Positions 36,738-44,712 of a DNA stretch of 64,000 nucleotides are shown piece after piece. Source of the stretch: Pseudopedobacter sp038243635 (GTDB lineage Bacteria > Bacteroidota > Bacteroidia > Sphingobacteriales > Sphingobacteriaceae); the NCBI GenBank assembly GCA_038243635.1, contig JBBSQW010000018.1:17459-81458 (forward strand). The letters are read 5' to 3'. The notes under the pieces were generated by a model that was not told the origin of the DNA, made no database searches, and saw nothing but the letters and a program-made list of their open reading frames with translations. The translations under genes were made by a program, and so were the position numbers. Position 1 is the first letter of the stretch, and every line of letters begins with the position of its first letter.

Positions 36738-37310
36738 ATGCTAAATATTGTTCTCTTTGGCCCTCCGGGTGCTGGTAAAGGCACACAATCTCAAAACTTA
36801 ATTCAACAATACAATTTGATACATCTTTCAACAGGTGATATTTTAAGAGGAGAGATAAGTAATGGAACTCCACTTGGATTAGAAGCTAAGAAATTAATGG
36901 ACGAAGGTTTATTAGTTCCTGATGAAGTAGTAATTGGGATGATTTCTAATAAATTAGATCAAGAGAAAGAGGCGAACGGCTTTATTTTTGACGGTTTTCC
37001 ACGTACGGTTGCTCAGGCAGAAGCTTTAGATCAATTGTTAGTTTCAAAAAACAAATCCATTTCTGGAATGATTGCTTTAGAGGTTGAAGAAGAAGAGTTA
37101 GGGAAGCGTTTATTACTAAGAGGAAAAGATTCTGGCAGACCAGATGATCAAAATCCAGAAATTATTAAAAAACGAGTAAACGAATACACCACCAAAACCG
37201 CTCAGGTAGCTAATTTTTACAAGGAACAAAGTAAATTTTACTCCGTTCAGGGTATTGGAACTATAGAAAATATTTTTTCTGATATTAAAGCTGTCGTAGA
37301 AAAATTTTAA
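36738..37310 (+). CDS. adk: Adenylate kinase
   Basis: The product has 190 residues, with a short LID as in many Bacteroidota. P-loop GPPGAGKGTQSQ, AMP-site LSTGDILRGE, then GFIFDGFPRTVAQAEALD and LLRGKDSGRPDDQN. It converts ATP + AMP to two ADP. Terminators lie on both sides, so it is its own unit. Confidence 0.97.
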   Translation: MLNIVLFGPPGAGKGTQSQNLIQQYNLIHLSTGDILRGEISNGTPLGLEAKKLMDEGLLVPDEVVIGMISNKLDQEKEANGFIFDGFPRTVAQAEALDQLLVSKNKSISGMIALEVEEEELGKRLLLRGKDSGRPDDQNPEIIKKRVNEYTTKTAQVANFYKEQSKFYSVQGIGTIENIFSDIKAVVEKF

Positions 37311-37331
37311 TATCAAAAAATCAATGATTTG

Positions 37332-37375
37332 GAAACTGCTTAATTCAATAAGGTTAAGCAGTTTCTTTGTTTTAT
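37332..37375 (+). terminator. adk terminator
   Basis: Arms GAAACTGCTTAA (37332-37343) and TTAAGCAGTTTC (37354-37365) around a 10-base loop, then a T-rich tail. Confidence 0.88.
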
Positions 37376-37416
37376 CACATTGTTAATTAATAGCAAATAA
37401 CATTTAAACACACGTC

Positions 37417-38415
37417 ATGTCTCAAGGAACGAATTTTGTAGATTATGTAAAAATCTCCTGTAAATCAGGAAAAGGCGGGCCAGGTTCTGCTTATTTACAT
37501 AGAGATAAAAAAACGAGTATGGGTGGTCCGGCAGGCGGCGACGGTGCTCGTGGTGGACATGTTATTGTTAAAGGCAATGCACAACTTTGGACTTTATTAC
37601 ACTTAAAATTTAGTAAGCATGTGTTTGCTGGCGAAGGTGGTGCAGGCGGTGCAACCATGAAAAGTGGTAAAATGGGTCGTGATGAAATTTTAGAAGTTCC
37701 ACTGGGTACTGTTGCAAAGGATGCCGAAACCGGGGAAATTCTTTTTGAAATTACCGAAGATGGCGAGGAACAGATTTTATTAGCAGGTGGAAAAGGCGGA
37801 TTAGGAAATTCACATTTTAAATCGTCTACACACCAAACGCCACGTTATGCACAACCTGGTTTACCCGGAGAAGAAGCTTGGCGAATTTTAGAATTGAAAG
37901 TACTTGCTGATGTTGGTTTGGTAGGTTTCCCAAATGCAGGTAAGTCAACACTTTTATCTGTAATTACCGCTGCAAAGCCAGAAATTGGAGATTATCCTTT
38001 TACCACCATCGTTCCTAATTTAGGTATCGTTTCTTACCGCGGACATCAGTCGTTTATTATGGCCGATATTCCGGGAATTATTGAAGGAGCCTCAGAAGGT
38101 AAAGGTTTAGGATTTAGGTTTTTACGCCATATTGAGCGTAACGCAGTCTTACTGTTTATGGTTCCGGCAGATACGCCAAGAACAATTCAGGAAGAATATG
38201 AAATATTACTTTCTGAGTTAACGGCATACAATCCAGAATTATTGCAAAAGCCTAAATTAATAGCAATAACCAAAACAGATTTACTAGATGATGAGTTGCA
38301 GAAAGAAATGACTGCGCAATTGCCTAAAGGTATTCCGTCTATATTTATTTCCTCTTTAACTAGTAAAGGTTTAGTTGAATTGAAGGATATGTTGTGGAAA
38401 GTGATCAACGCATAA
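37417..38415 (+). CDS. obgE: Obg-family GTPase
   Basis: The product has 332 residues. The N-terminal Gly-rich Obg fold (GGPAGGDGARGG, GEGGAGG) precedes the GTPase domain with P-loop GFPNAGKSTLLS, switch G3 DIPGIIEGASEGKGLG, and G4 TKTD. It is an essential ribosome-assembly/stress GTPase that often lies near adk in this phylum. It lacks the C-terminal OCT domain found in some homologues. Confidence 0.97.
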   Translation: MSQGTNFVDYVKISCKSGKGGPGSAYLHRDKKTSMGGPAGGDGARGGHVIVKGNAQLWTLLHLKFSKHVFAGEGGAGGATMKSGKMGRDEILEVPLGTVAKDAETGEILFEITEDGEEQILLAGGKGGLGNSHFKSSTHQTPRYAQPGLPGEEAWRILELKVLADVGLVGFPNAGKSTLLSVITAAKPEIGDYPFTTIVPNLGIVSYRGHQSFIMADIPGIIEGASEGKGLGFRFLRHIERNAVLLFMVPADTPRTIQEEYEILLSELTAYNPELLQKPKLIAITKTDLLDDELQKEMTAQLPKGIPSIFISSLTSKGLVELKDMLWKVINA

Positions 38416-38455
38416 TTATCTGAGTTGATCAGGTGTTTTACATTACCATTTTTTT

Positions 38456-38570
38456 TGGGCGTCTCTATAGCTATCGGGGCAACTCCCTTTATGCTATATC
38501 TTTTTAGTGGAAGAAGCTAAAAAGGATGTCACTTTCCCTAAGTAATTCCTCTGGAACATTCGTCAACGCT
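38456..38570. repeat. Dispersed hairpin repeat, copy 2 (degenerate)
   Basis: Starts TTGGGCGT, contains GCTATATCTTTTTAG with CTAAAAAGGATGTCAC as inner arms, and ends near GTCAACGC. It is the most diverged member of the family also seen at 21597, 53026 and 59264. Confidence 0.55.
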
Positions 38571-38638
38571 CACATTAAAATAGAAATACTGCTAATATGA
38601 TATCGAGCTTAATTTAATAATGAATTTAGATTAAAAAG

Positions 38639-38667
38639 AAAAAGCTGAGTTTCAAACTCAGCTTTTT
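38639..38667. terminator. Bidirectional terminator between obgE and the M48 gene
   Basis: Perfect arms AAAAAGCTGAGTTT and AAACTCAGCTTTTT around one base, between two convergent genes; T-rich in both directions. Confidence 0.88.
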
Positions 38668-38699
38668 CTTTTAGAATGTATCTGAGGAAATTTTCTTAT

Positions 38700-40154
38700 T
38701 TATTGACTAATCACCTTAATCATCATTCCTTTCGGGATTACCTGTGTTAAAGTCATTCCGTTAAGTACAGCCGTTTCTTTTCTTTTTTGCGCATTATTCT
38801 CTTTACGAATATTTAAAATTTCATTTAAGTTTGTATTCGAACTTGCTGTGATGATTTTAATACGATCAGCTTTTCTATTTAGTTTATCTGGGTCGGTTAG
38901 TTTTTTAAATCCAGACATAGTGCTCGCAAACAAATTATCGTAAGTGTCGAAAGTGTTTGCAGCGGTAATCCCAATCATGTGATAAATTGTTTTGCCATCA
39001 GCTATAAAGTAGGAAAGCGTTCGCAATGCTGGAGCTTGCTGTTCTTGGTTTTCAGGCTGATCGGCTATTACCCTAATAACTTGTAAGCCATTAACCGTGG
39101 TTTTATCGTTTTGTACAACAGTTAATCCATATTTCTTAATTGTATTGGATGCGGCTTCTTCCAAGTTAGCGCCTTGAGCTAGAGATAAAGTCATTAACGC
39201 TTTGCCATTGGGTTCGCCCATTTGAAAAGCTTGTGGACTGTTATTTGATTTCCAGCCAGATGGAATTGGAAATTGAAATTTTAACACTGGATGATAGAAT
39301 TGACTGTTTTCAACAAAACCTTGTTTCGGGTCTTTTCCGTAAACTAAGCCATCAATCATTTTAAGATAACTGTTTCTGTTAATCATCAGATTCGTTAAAT
39401 TTTCTTTTCGTTGTACCTGCGTGGCTAACTTTTCAACAGTTTTCATTCTTTCTCCCGGGTTTGGGTGTGTGGACATAAAATCGGGAAGTGCTTCACCACC
39501 GCTACCTTGGGATAGGTTTTCTAAAGTTCCGAAAAATGCAGCCATTTGGTGTGCATCATATTTAATCTTAGTCGAATAGTTTACACCTAAAACATCAGCT
39601 TCCCGTTCAGCATCTCTGCCAAATTTCAAAAACATTAGCCCTAAACCTTGAGACAACTCCTGTCCGTATTGTGCAACTGTTGGGGATAAAATCATCCCAG
39701 CCATTAAGCCAATTTGACTCAATGTAGTTTTCGCTTGCTGATTAACCGAATGTCTTGCCGCTACGTGACCAATCTCGTGACCTAATACACCTGCAAATTC
39801 TGCTTCGTTATTAAAGTGAGCCATAATCCCTCTGGTAAAATAAATATAACCTCCTGGTACAGCAAAAGCATTCACCACATCCGAATCAACAATCCTAAAA
39901 TTGTAATCCAAATTTGGACGATCAGATATTGCGCCCATTTGCTTTCCTTTTGCATTGATAAACGCTTGTAATTCCTTGTTTTCATATAGTCCGTATTCGG
40001 CTACAATCTGGGGGTCAGCTTCTTTACCCATCTGAACTTCTTGCACTTCGCTTGTAAACGCCAATTGCTTTTTTCCGGTAACCGGATTAATTGCACAGCT
40101 GTTAAATAATCCAAGACTAAACAGAATGACTATGAGGGTTGACGATATTTTCAT
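38700..40154 (-). CDS. M48-family metalloprotease lipoprotein
   Basis: The product has 484 residues. A lipobox (LGLFNSC, Cys about residue 20) marks a lipoprotein. The zinc motif is VLGHEIGHVAARHS (HExxH), with the downstream third ligand in DAEREADVLG. The C-terminal third is a separate domain ending near MMIKVISQ. It is similar to BepA/YfgC-type proteases that watch outer-membrane protein assembly; the exact role is inferred. It is monocistronic. Confidence 0.9.
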   Translation of the reverse strand: MKISSTLIVILFSLGLFNSCAINPVTGKKQLAFTSEVQEVQMGKEADPQIVAEYGLYENKELQAFINAKGKQMGAISDRPNLDYNFRIVDSDVVNAFAVPGGYIYFTRGIMAHFNNEAEFAGVLGHEIGHVAARHSVNQQAKTTLSQIGLMAGMILSPTVAQYGQELSQGLGLMFLKFGRDAEREADVLGVNYSTKIKYDAHQMAAFFGTLENLSQGSGGEALPDFMSTHPNPGERMKTVEKLATQVQRKENLTNLMINRNSYLKMIDGLVYGKDPKQGFVENSQFYHPVLKFQFPIPSGWKSNNSPQAFQMGEPNGKALMTLSLAQGANLEEAASNTIKKYGLTVVQNDKTTVNGLQVIRVIADQPENQEQQAPALRTLSYFIADGKTIYHMIGITAANTFDTYDNLFASTMSGFKKLTDPDKLNRKADRIKIITASSNTNLNEILNIRKENNAQKRKETAVLNGMTLTQVIPKGMMIKVISQ

Positions 40155-40360
40155 GATTTTATAATTAGTTTTTTTGGTTAGACAAATTTAATACCGCTTT
40201 TTGGTTTTCGATATAGATTAGATACTTTCTTTTTTTCCATTATTTATTGCCAATCTTTTCGCTGCTCTCGCATAGACTAGTAGAATTTAAAGAAATGTAA
40301 GTTTAGAAAAGCAAATTGAGAAGAGGTGCATTAGGAATTAATGTGATTGGATAAAAAATT

Positions 40361-40390
40361 TGTAACTTTTGCGGTTACATTTTATATTTG
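40361..40390 (+). promoter_or_regulatory. Operator and -7 box of the HigBA pair
   Basis: Palindrome TGTAAC (40361-40366) / GTTACA (40374-40379) lies just upstream of TATATTTG (40383-40390). This is the usual place for antitoxin autorepression. Confidence 0.5.
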
Positions 40391-40394
40391 TGTA

Positions 40395-40674
40395 TTGATA
40401 CTCAATATAAAGCACAAGGGGCTTGCGAGCTTATTATCAAAAAGGAGATAGTTCTAAACTCAAACCAGTACATGTTGGAAAGATAAAACTAATTTTAACT
40501 CGTTTGGATGCTGCGATTTGTATAGAAGACATGAATGTTCCTAGATATAAGCTTCAACAATTAATAGGCGATTTACATCCATTTTGGAGTGTAAAAGTTG
40601 ATAAGAATTACAGGGTTATTTTCCGATTTGAGAAAGATAATGTGTTGGATGTTGATTATTTAGATTATCATTAA
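40395..40674 (+). pseudogene. higB: HigB/RelE-family toxin with frameshifted N-terminus
   Basis: From TTG 40395 the frame reads ILNIKHKGL, then a one-base insertion shifts it; the remaining frame (RAYYQKGDSSKLKPVHVGK, KLILTRLDAAICIEDM, FWSVKVDKNYRVIFRFE, VDYLDYH) is a full HigB core. Canonical HigB begins with I..I.HKGL followed directly by (R/K)xYY.KG, so the extra base (about 40421) breaks it. A short product from an internal start is possible. The antitoxin next to it is also broken. Confidence 0.65.
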
Positions 40675-40683
40675 TACTTAGTT

Positions 40684-41028
40684 ATGGAAATGTTTGCACC
40701 CGCCCATCCGGGCGAATTGATAAGAGAAACCATTGAGGGCAGAATTGATAAGAGAAACCATTGAGGGCATAAGGGAAGAAACTGGAGATAAGTTGACTTT
40801 GAGGAAGTTGCTAACGGTTTAGAAGTAAGCCGTAAAACCCTCTCCGCAATTATTAATCAGAAGCAAGGGATAAGTTCTGAAATGGCTTTGAAATTGGCCA
40901 AAGCGTTTAATACCAATCCAGATTTTTGGTTAAGAGCTCAAGAAAATTTCGATTTGGCTATTGCTCGCCGTAAAGTTAATACAGATAACGTGAAAGTATT
41001 TTGGAGGCGAGCTGTTGCGGTTTTGTAA
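40684..41028 (+). pseudogene. higA: HigA-type antitoxin, disrupted
   Basis: The start MEMFAPAHPGELIRETIEG is normal for HigA, but a 28-base segment (GAATTGATAAGAGAAACCAT...) is exactly duplicated in tandem (about 40714-40769), which shifts the frame. Later another one-base loss is needed to read VANGLEVSRKTLSAIINQ, ALKLAKAFNTNPDFWLRAQE and the C-terminus to TAA 41026-41028. The XRE helix-turn-helix is recognisable but no continuous protein can be made. Confidence 0.75.
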
Positions 41029-41055
41029 TCTTAACATTCCCTTTACCATAACTTT

Positions 41056-41086
41056 TTGAATTTCATAGGTCTATTACTTACCTTTG
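41056..41086 (+). promoter_or_regulatory. Original ahcY promoter, now cut off from its gene
   Basis: TTG (41056-41058) and TACCTTTG (41079-41086) with 20 bases between them fit the Bacteroidota -33/-7 consensus well. They lie 17 bases before the left att repeat, which repeats the ahcY start (ATG TCA TCA GTA), so before integration this would have driven ahcY. Confidence 0.6.
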
Positions 41087-41103
41087 CACCTCACTAAATA
41101 GTT

Positions 41104-41120
41104 AACTATGTCATCAGTAG
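41104..41120. other. Left attachment repeat (att)
   Basis: AACTATGTCATCAGTAG, identical to 51594-51610. Followed by an inverted repeat TATAGTTGGT ... ACCAACTATA (about 41125-41182) between att and integrase. Confidence 0.85.
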
Positions 41121-41234
41121 TGATATAGTTGGTCATTTCCGAACCTTAAAAACCCCTAAATTTCATACTTGAACCAACTATAAGCCAAACAGGGCTATGT
41201 ATAGTTATTTGTCAATATTTACTATTATTAAAAT

Positions 41235-41259
41235 AATGTTTGCACATGTGTGTGCACAG
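41235..41259. promoter_or_regulatory. Left candidate integrase arm site
   Basis: AATGTTTGCACATGTGTGTG followed by CACAG. The same orientation and 21 of 25 bases match 51518-51542 near the other end. It is partly palindromic (TGCACA...TGTGCA), fitting binding of Int or an excision factor; it may also control int. Confidence 0.5.
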
Positions 41260-41273
41260 TAGTATATTTGGTT

Positions 41274-42476
41274 ATGGCAAACGCATATTTATTTTTAGAT
41301 ACACGCCGGGCATTAGCAGACGGTAGTTATAAAGTAAGGCTTAGAATATCGAATGAAAGAAAGTCGAAATACTTTAGTATACCCTATTCTTTTAAATCTG
41401 ATAAGGATTTTAACACGGCATTAAAAAAGGATACTTCAATAAATAAGAATCTTGATAGAGCAAACAAGATAATTGCAGAATTAGAGCCGTTCAGTTTTGA
41501 TGCTTTTGAAAAACGATATAATTCTAAAGGAGATCGAACGGATATTATTTCAATGCTTAATGAAGTAGCAGATTCAAAGAGATCAGAGGGCAAAATATCA
41601 AGTGCCAATTTATACCAGCAAGCTGCCAATTTATTTTTAAAGTATGCAACCGAAAAAAAGAAAGAAAAATATTTAAAAGTTGAAAGCTTAACAGTAAAAG
41701 AGCTGAAAGACTTTGAAGCATGGGCGGTGGAGAATGGTTACAGTCTTACTACAATAGGAATGTACTTGATAAGGACTAAGGCGGTTTTTAATTCATTGAT
41801 ACGTACAGGCGAAGTAAAAAAAGCAAAATATCCGTTTGGCTTAAAGAAAGACGGGCTTTACCCTATACCAAAAGCTAACAATGCAAAACGACCTTTAAGT
41901 GTTGCTGAAATTATGCTTTTGTTCAACTTTGAAGCGGAAACAGATTTGCAGTCATTTTCAAGAGATATATTCATTTTCAGCTATCTAGCAAATGGCATGA
42001 ACTTTTACGACATCTTCAAACTTCGATGGTCTGATATTGATAAAGACCAATTTACATTTGTTAGAACTAAAACAGCTCACAAAAAAGACGATAAAATAGT
42101 TGTGAGGCTAAATGAAGATTTAAACGCAATTATTGAACGCCATGGAAAACGTCAAATTGGTAACGATTATATTTTCTCGGTACTAAAATCTAAAATGACC
42201 AAAGAAGCTGAACACAAAGCCGTGAGGTGCAAAGTTACCAGCATAAACCAATGTTTAAAAATCATTGCTCGAAAAGTAGGGATTCCGGAAACAATATCGG
42301 GATATTTTGCCCGACATAGCTTCGCAAATAACTTGATGAATAGTGAAGCTCCATTGGCTTTTATATCTAAGAAGTTAGGCCATTCGGATATAAAAACTAC
42401 TATGCAATATACTTCAAGTTTCACAGTAGAGAAAGACGATCAGTACACCTCAAATTTATTACAGAAAACTTCTTAA
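41274..42476 (+). CDS. Tyrosine recombinase/integrase
   Basis: The product has 400 residues from ATG 41274. An N-terminal arm-binding region and SAM-like core-binding domain (about 100-200) precede the catalytic domain. Visible catalytic segments: GYFARHSFANNLMN (His/Arg box), KLGHSDIKTTMQYTSSF (His and nucleophile Tyr). The first Arg box is near FDIFKLRWSDID-like residues 245-260. It cuts and joins the 17-bp att core. TATATTTG (41263-41270) lies only 3 bases before the ATG, so the mRNA may be leaderless or start elsewhere. Confidence 0.92.
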   Translation: MANAYLFLDTRRALADGSYKVRLRISNERKSKYFSIPYSFKSDKDFNTALKKDTSINKNLDRANKIIAELEPFSFDAFEKRYNSKGDRTDIISMLNEVADSKRSEGKISSANLYQQAANLFLKYATEKKKEKYLKVESLTVKELKDFEAWAVENGYSLTTIGMYLIRTKAVFNSLIRTGEVKKAKYPFGLKKDGLYPIPKANNAKRPLSVAEIMLLFNFEAETDLQSFSRDIFIFSYLANGMNFYDIFKLRWSDIDKDQFTFVRTKTAHKKDDKIVVRLNEDLNAIIERHGKRQIGNDYIFSVLKSKMTKEAEHKAVRCKVTSINQCLKIIARKVGIPETISGYFARHSFANNLMNSEAPLAFISKKLGHSDIKTTMQYTSSFTVEKDDQYTSNLLQKTS

Positions 42477-42497
42477 TACTTCATAAAATTTTAAGTT

Positions 42498-42530
42498 AAA
42501 GGATGCAAATTGATTTTTGCGTCCTTTTTT
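42498..42530 (+). terminator. Integrase terminator
   Basis: AAAGGATGCAAA (42498-42509) pairs with TTTGCGTCCTTT (42516-42527) with one mismatch, then T residues. Confidence 0.75.
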
Positions 42531-42583
42531 TGTTTCAAAAATGTGCCTTTTTTCAAGTATCTGTGTGTATCTGCGTTTATTTT

Positions 42584-42605
42584 GTTTACAAATCATTTTA
42601 TAAAC
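42584..42605. promoter_or_regulatory. Left copy of the element's paired operator
   Basis: A 22-bp imperfect palindrome beginning GTTTACAAAT and ending TTTTATAAAC. Its reverse complement recurs at 46284-46305 with one difference. Each lies about 70-90 bases before an excisionase-type HTH gene. The stretch 42531-42671 holds no other feature. Confidence 0.65.
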
Positions 42606-42671
42606 AAAACAGATTTTCTATCGGGGTTCAAGTGGTTTTTTGTTTAGCAGTTTTGCTTATCGCAAAAAAAA

Positions 42672-42884
42672 ATGGAAAATTTTTCGCAAAAACAACAGGC
42701 AAATTTAAAGCCATTAGCAACCAAAAAACAGGCTGCTAACTTCTTCCAAATTTCGGAAAGAAGTATCGATAATCTTCGAGAAAAAGGAGTTTTAAAAGGG
42801 ATTAAAATCGGAAACCAAATCCGATTTAATTGGAGTGAATTAGACGCGTTATCTCAAAAAGGAACGGGGGTGCAAAATGGATAA
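42672..42884 (+). CDS. Excisionase-type HTH protein
   Basis: The product has 70 residues. KKQAANFFQISERSIDNLRE followed by KGVLKGIKIGNQIRFNW is the MerR-like HTH_17 fold of excisionase/regulator proteins. It overlaps the next gene by 8 bases. It may be the excision factor or the regulator that binds the 22-bp operators. Confidence 0.85.
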   Translation: MENFSQKQQANLKPLATKKQAANFFQISERSIDNLREKGVLKGIKIGNQIRFNWSELDALSQKGTGVQNG

Positions 42885-43182
42885 TTCAACAAATCCAATA
42901 GCAAATCCATTTGAGATATTACTCGAAAAGCTCTCAATTATCGAAGCTCAAAATTCAAAACTTATTGAATTACTGGAGAAACCACAGTCAGACGATAAAC
43001 CTCGCTTTATCAATATGAAAGAAGCGGAGATAGTAGCCGGCAAGTCTGCAAATGCGCTAAGGGTTCAAATATCATTGGGTAACCTTAAATCAATTAAAAA
43101 AGGTAGTAGGCACTACTTTGACCGTGAGTATCTGGAAAACTGGATAAGTGGCGGTTTAAATGAGAAAGGAGCTACATCGTGA
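42877..43182 (+). CDS. HTH/excisionase-like DNA-binding protein
   Basis: The product has 101 residues. A coiled N-terminal part (about 10-37) is followed by INMKEAEIVAGKSANALRVQ and KKGSRHYFDREYLENWI, a variant HTH_17-like domain. It overlaps both neighbours by a few bases, so the operon 42672-44556 is tightly coupled. Confidence 0.7.
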   Translation: MDNSTNPIANPFEILLEKLSIIEAQNSKLIELLEKPQSDDKPRFINMKEAEIVAGKSANALRVQISLGNLKSIKKGSRHYFDREYLENWISGGLNEKGATS

Positions 43183-43460
43183 AATATAACTCCTTTAATA
43201 TTGCTACCAGAAAGCACTCCAAAGATACGGAGTTTAGATTAATTTTCAAAGCCTTACATCAATTCAAACAACCAATGAGCCGGAGACAATTAAGCATGGC
43301 CACAGGACTTGAAATTGCTAATTTATGCAGAGCCTTATTCAATCTGCAGAATAAAAGAAGGGTACTAAAAATAGCGCAAGTTAAGCCATGTAGTACAACT
43401 GGAAAACGGGTTTATCATTATTATTTTGCGGATAAAGTGGGAGGGCAAAATGGGAAATAA
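43179..43460 (+). CDS. Winged-helix-like protein
   Basis: The product has 93 residues. QPMSRRQLSMATGLEIANLC followed by RALFNLQNKRRVLKI looks like a winged helix, with a Tyr-rich hairpin end (RVYHYYFADK). It overlaps its neighbours; probably a replication or regulatory factor. Confidence 0.6.
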   Translation: MKYNSFNIATRKHSKDTEFRLIFKALHQFKQPMSRRQLSMATGLEIANLCRALFNLQNKRRVLKIAQVKPCSTTGKRVYHYYFADKVGGQNGK

Positions 43461-44556
43461 GATGCCCTTTATTGAAGAGGTAGAAGACTTTACGCCTACT
43501 CAAAACAATACAGATTTATTGAAAACCTTGCAGAGCGTTAAAATTTCGCCACTTGACGAAATAAAACCTCCTTTAGTGGCTTGGCAAATGATGAACTCCA
43601 GCGGAGATTTTGACACGGTCGGACATTGTGGAGATTTTAGCGTAATAATCGGAAAAGCAAAAAGTAGAAAATCATTCTTGATTAATATTGCTTTGTGCGC
43701 TTGTGTTCAAGATACTCCAGCTTTAGGAATTATCAAAAGTCAGTTAGTCGACAAAACGGTATTGTACTTTGATACAGAGCAAAGTATATATTATGTTCAA
43801 TTGGCAATAAAACGAATATGCAACGCCACAGGACTAACGAACCCAAATAACTTAAATGTTTACGCCCTCCGCAAGTTTACGCCCTCCGAGCGTTTAGAAT
43901 TGATTGAATATGCCATTTACAATACTCCGAATATTGGCTTTGTGGTAATAGATGGAATAAAGGATTTAGTTACTTCAATCAATGATGAGGAACAAGCTAC
44001 AATGATAGCATCTAAGCTATTGAAATGGACTGCTGACACCAATTGCCACATCGTAACGGTTTTACACCAAAACAAAGGGAACGACAACGCTAGGGGTCAT
44101 ATTGGGACTGAATTAATAAATAAAGCAGAAACAGTTTTATCCGTCACGAAATCAGATAAACAACCCGAAATAAGCATTGTTGAACCTCAATTTACGAGAT
44201 CAAAAGAACCTGACGTTTTTGGGTTTGAGATTATCGACGGTTTGCCGGTATTGGCTCAAGATTGGAAAAATCGAACTTCAACCGAACGGAAAAAATCACA
44301 ACTTGAAGAGATTGAGGATTATCGTTTATATCAGTTACTAAACAGTGTATATAGTAACGCTCCAAGCTTTATGTACAGTAAGCTTCAAATTCAAATTCAA
44401 ATGGCTTATAATTTAGAATTTGGTAAATCCCTGGGGAACACCGCAACAGAAAAAATAATTGAACGCTGCAAAAACAACAAATGGATAATTCAATCAGCGG
44501 AAAGAAAGCCTTACACTTTAGCTCCTTTTTTAAATAATGATGATCCACTTCAATAA
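43450..44556 (+). CDS. RecA-like AAA ATPase (RepA/DnaB-helicase-like)
   Basis: The product has 368 residues from ATG 43450; an earlier in-frame start at 43426 lies within the previous gene. P-loop IIGKAKSRKSFL (residues about 66-77), Walker B GFVVIDGIKDLV (163-174), and a sensor-like HIVTVLHQNKGNDNARGH. These fit the AAA_25/RepA class of hexameric replicative helicases found on plasmids and mobile elements. An Arg before the P-loop Lys is as in the OLD-like protein at 3244. Its stop is followed by the origin-like palindromes. Confidence 0.78.
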   Translation: MGNKMPFIEEVEDFTPTQNNTDLLKTLQSVKISPLDEIKPPLVAWQMMNSSGDFDTVGHCGDFSVIIGKAKSRKSFLINIALCACVQDTPALGIIKSQLVDKTVLYFDTEQSIYYVQLAIKRICNATGLTNPNNLNVYALRKFTPSERLELIEYAIYNTPNIGFVVIDGIKDLVTSINDEEQATMIASKLLKWTADTNCHIVTVLHQNKGNDNARGHIGTELINKAETVLSVTKSDKQPEISIVEPQFTRSKEPDVFGFEIIDGLPVLAQDWKNRTSTERKKSQLEEIEDYRLYQLLNSVYSNAPSFMYSKLQIQIQMAYNLEFGKSLGNTATEKIIERCKNNKWIIQSAERKPYTLAPFLNNDDPLQ

Positions 44557-44698
44557 CATGCCTTAACGCCTTAAGGTATCTTATTAAGGTATCTAAAATA
44601 ATACGCCTTACACCTTAACCGTGTATATATACGGTTAAGGTGTAAGGCATGTTAAAAGTCAAACAAGGCGTATTTCAAAATTTACGGTTAAGGTATCT
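44557..44698. other. Candidate replication origin with palindromes and iterons
   Basis: A perfect inverted repeat with 18-bp arms, GCCTTACACCTTAACCGT (44605-44622) and its complement (44631-44648), flanks an 8-base AT core. An outer pair CATGCCTTA (44557-44565) / TAAGGCATG (44643-44651) encloses it. Three direct TTAAGGTATCT repeats lie at 44571-44581, 44584-44594 and 44688-44698. There is no T run, so it is not a terminator. It lies between the helicase-like and polymerase-like genes, as origins do in replicons. Confidence 0.65.
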
Positions 44699-44712
44699 AA
44701 AAATAAAAACCA

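Noticed and set aside
42503..42739. 78-codon open frame before the first HTH gene of the element
   Set aside because: It covers the terminator tail and the 22-bp operator and overlaps a clear HTH gene in another frame.
44605..44648. Large palindrome considered as a transcription terminator
   Set aside because: No T run on either side, and it has an outer inverted pair and iterons, which fits an origin better.
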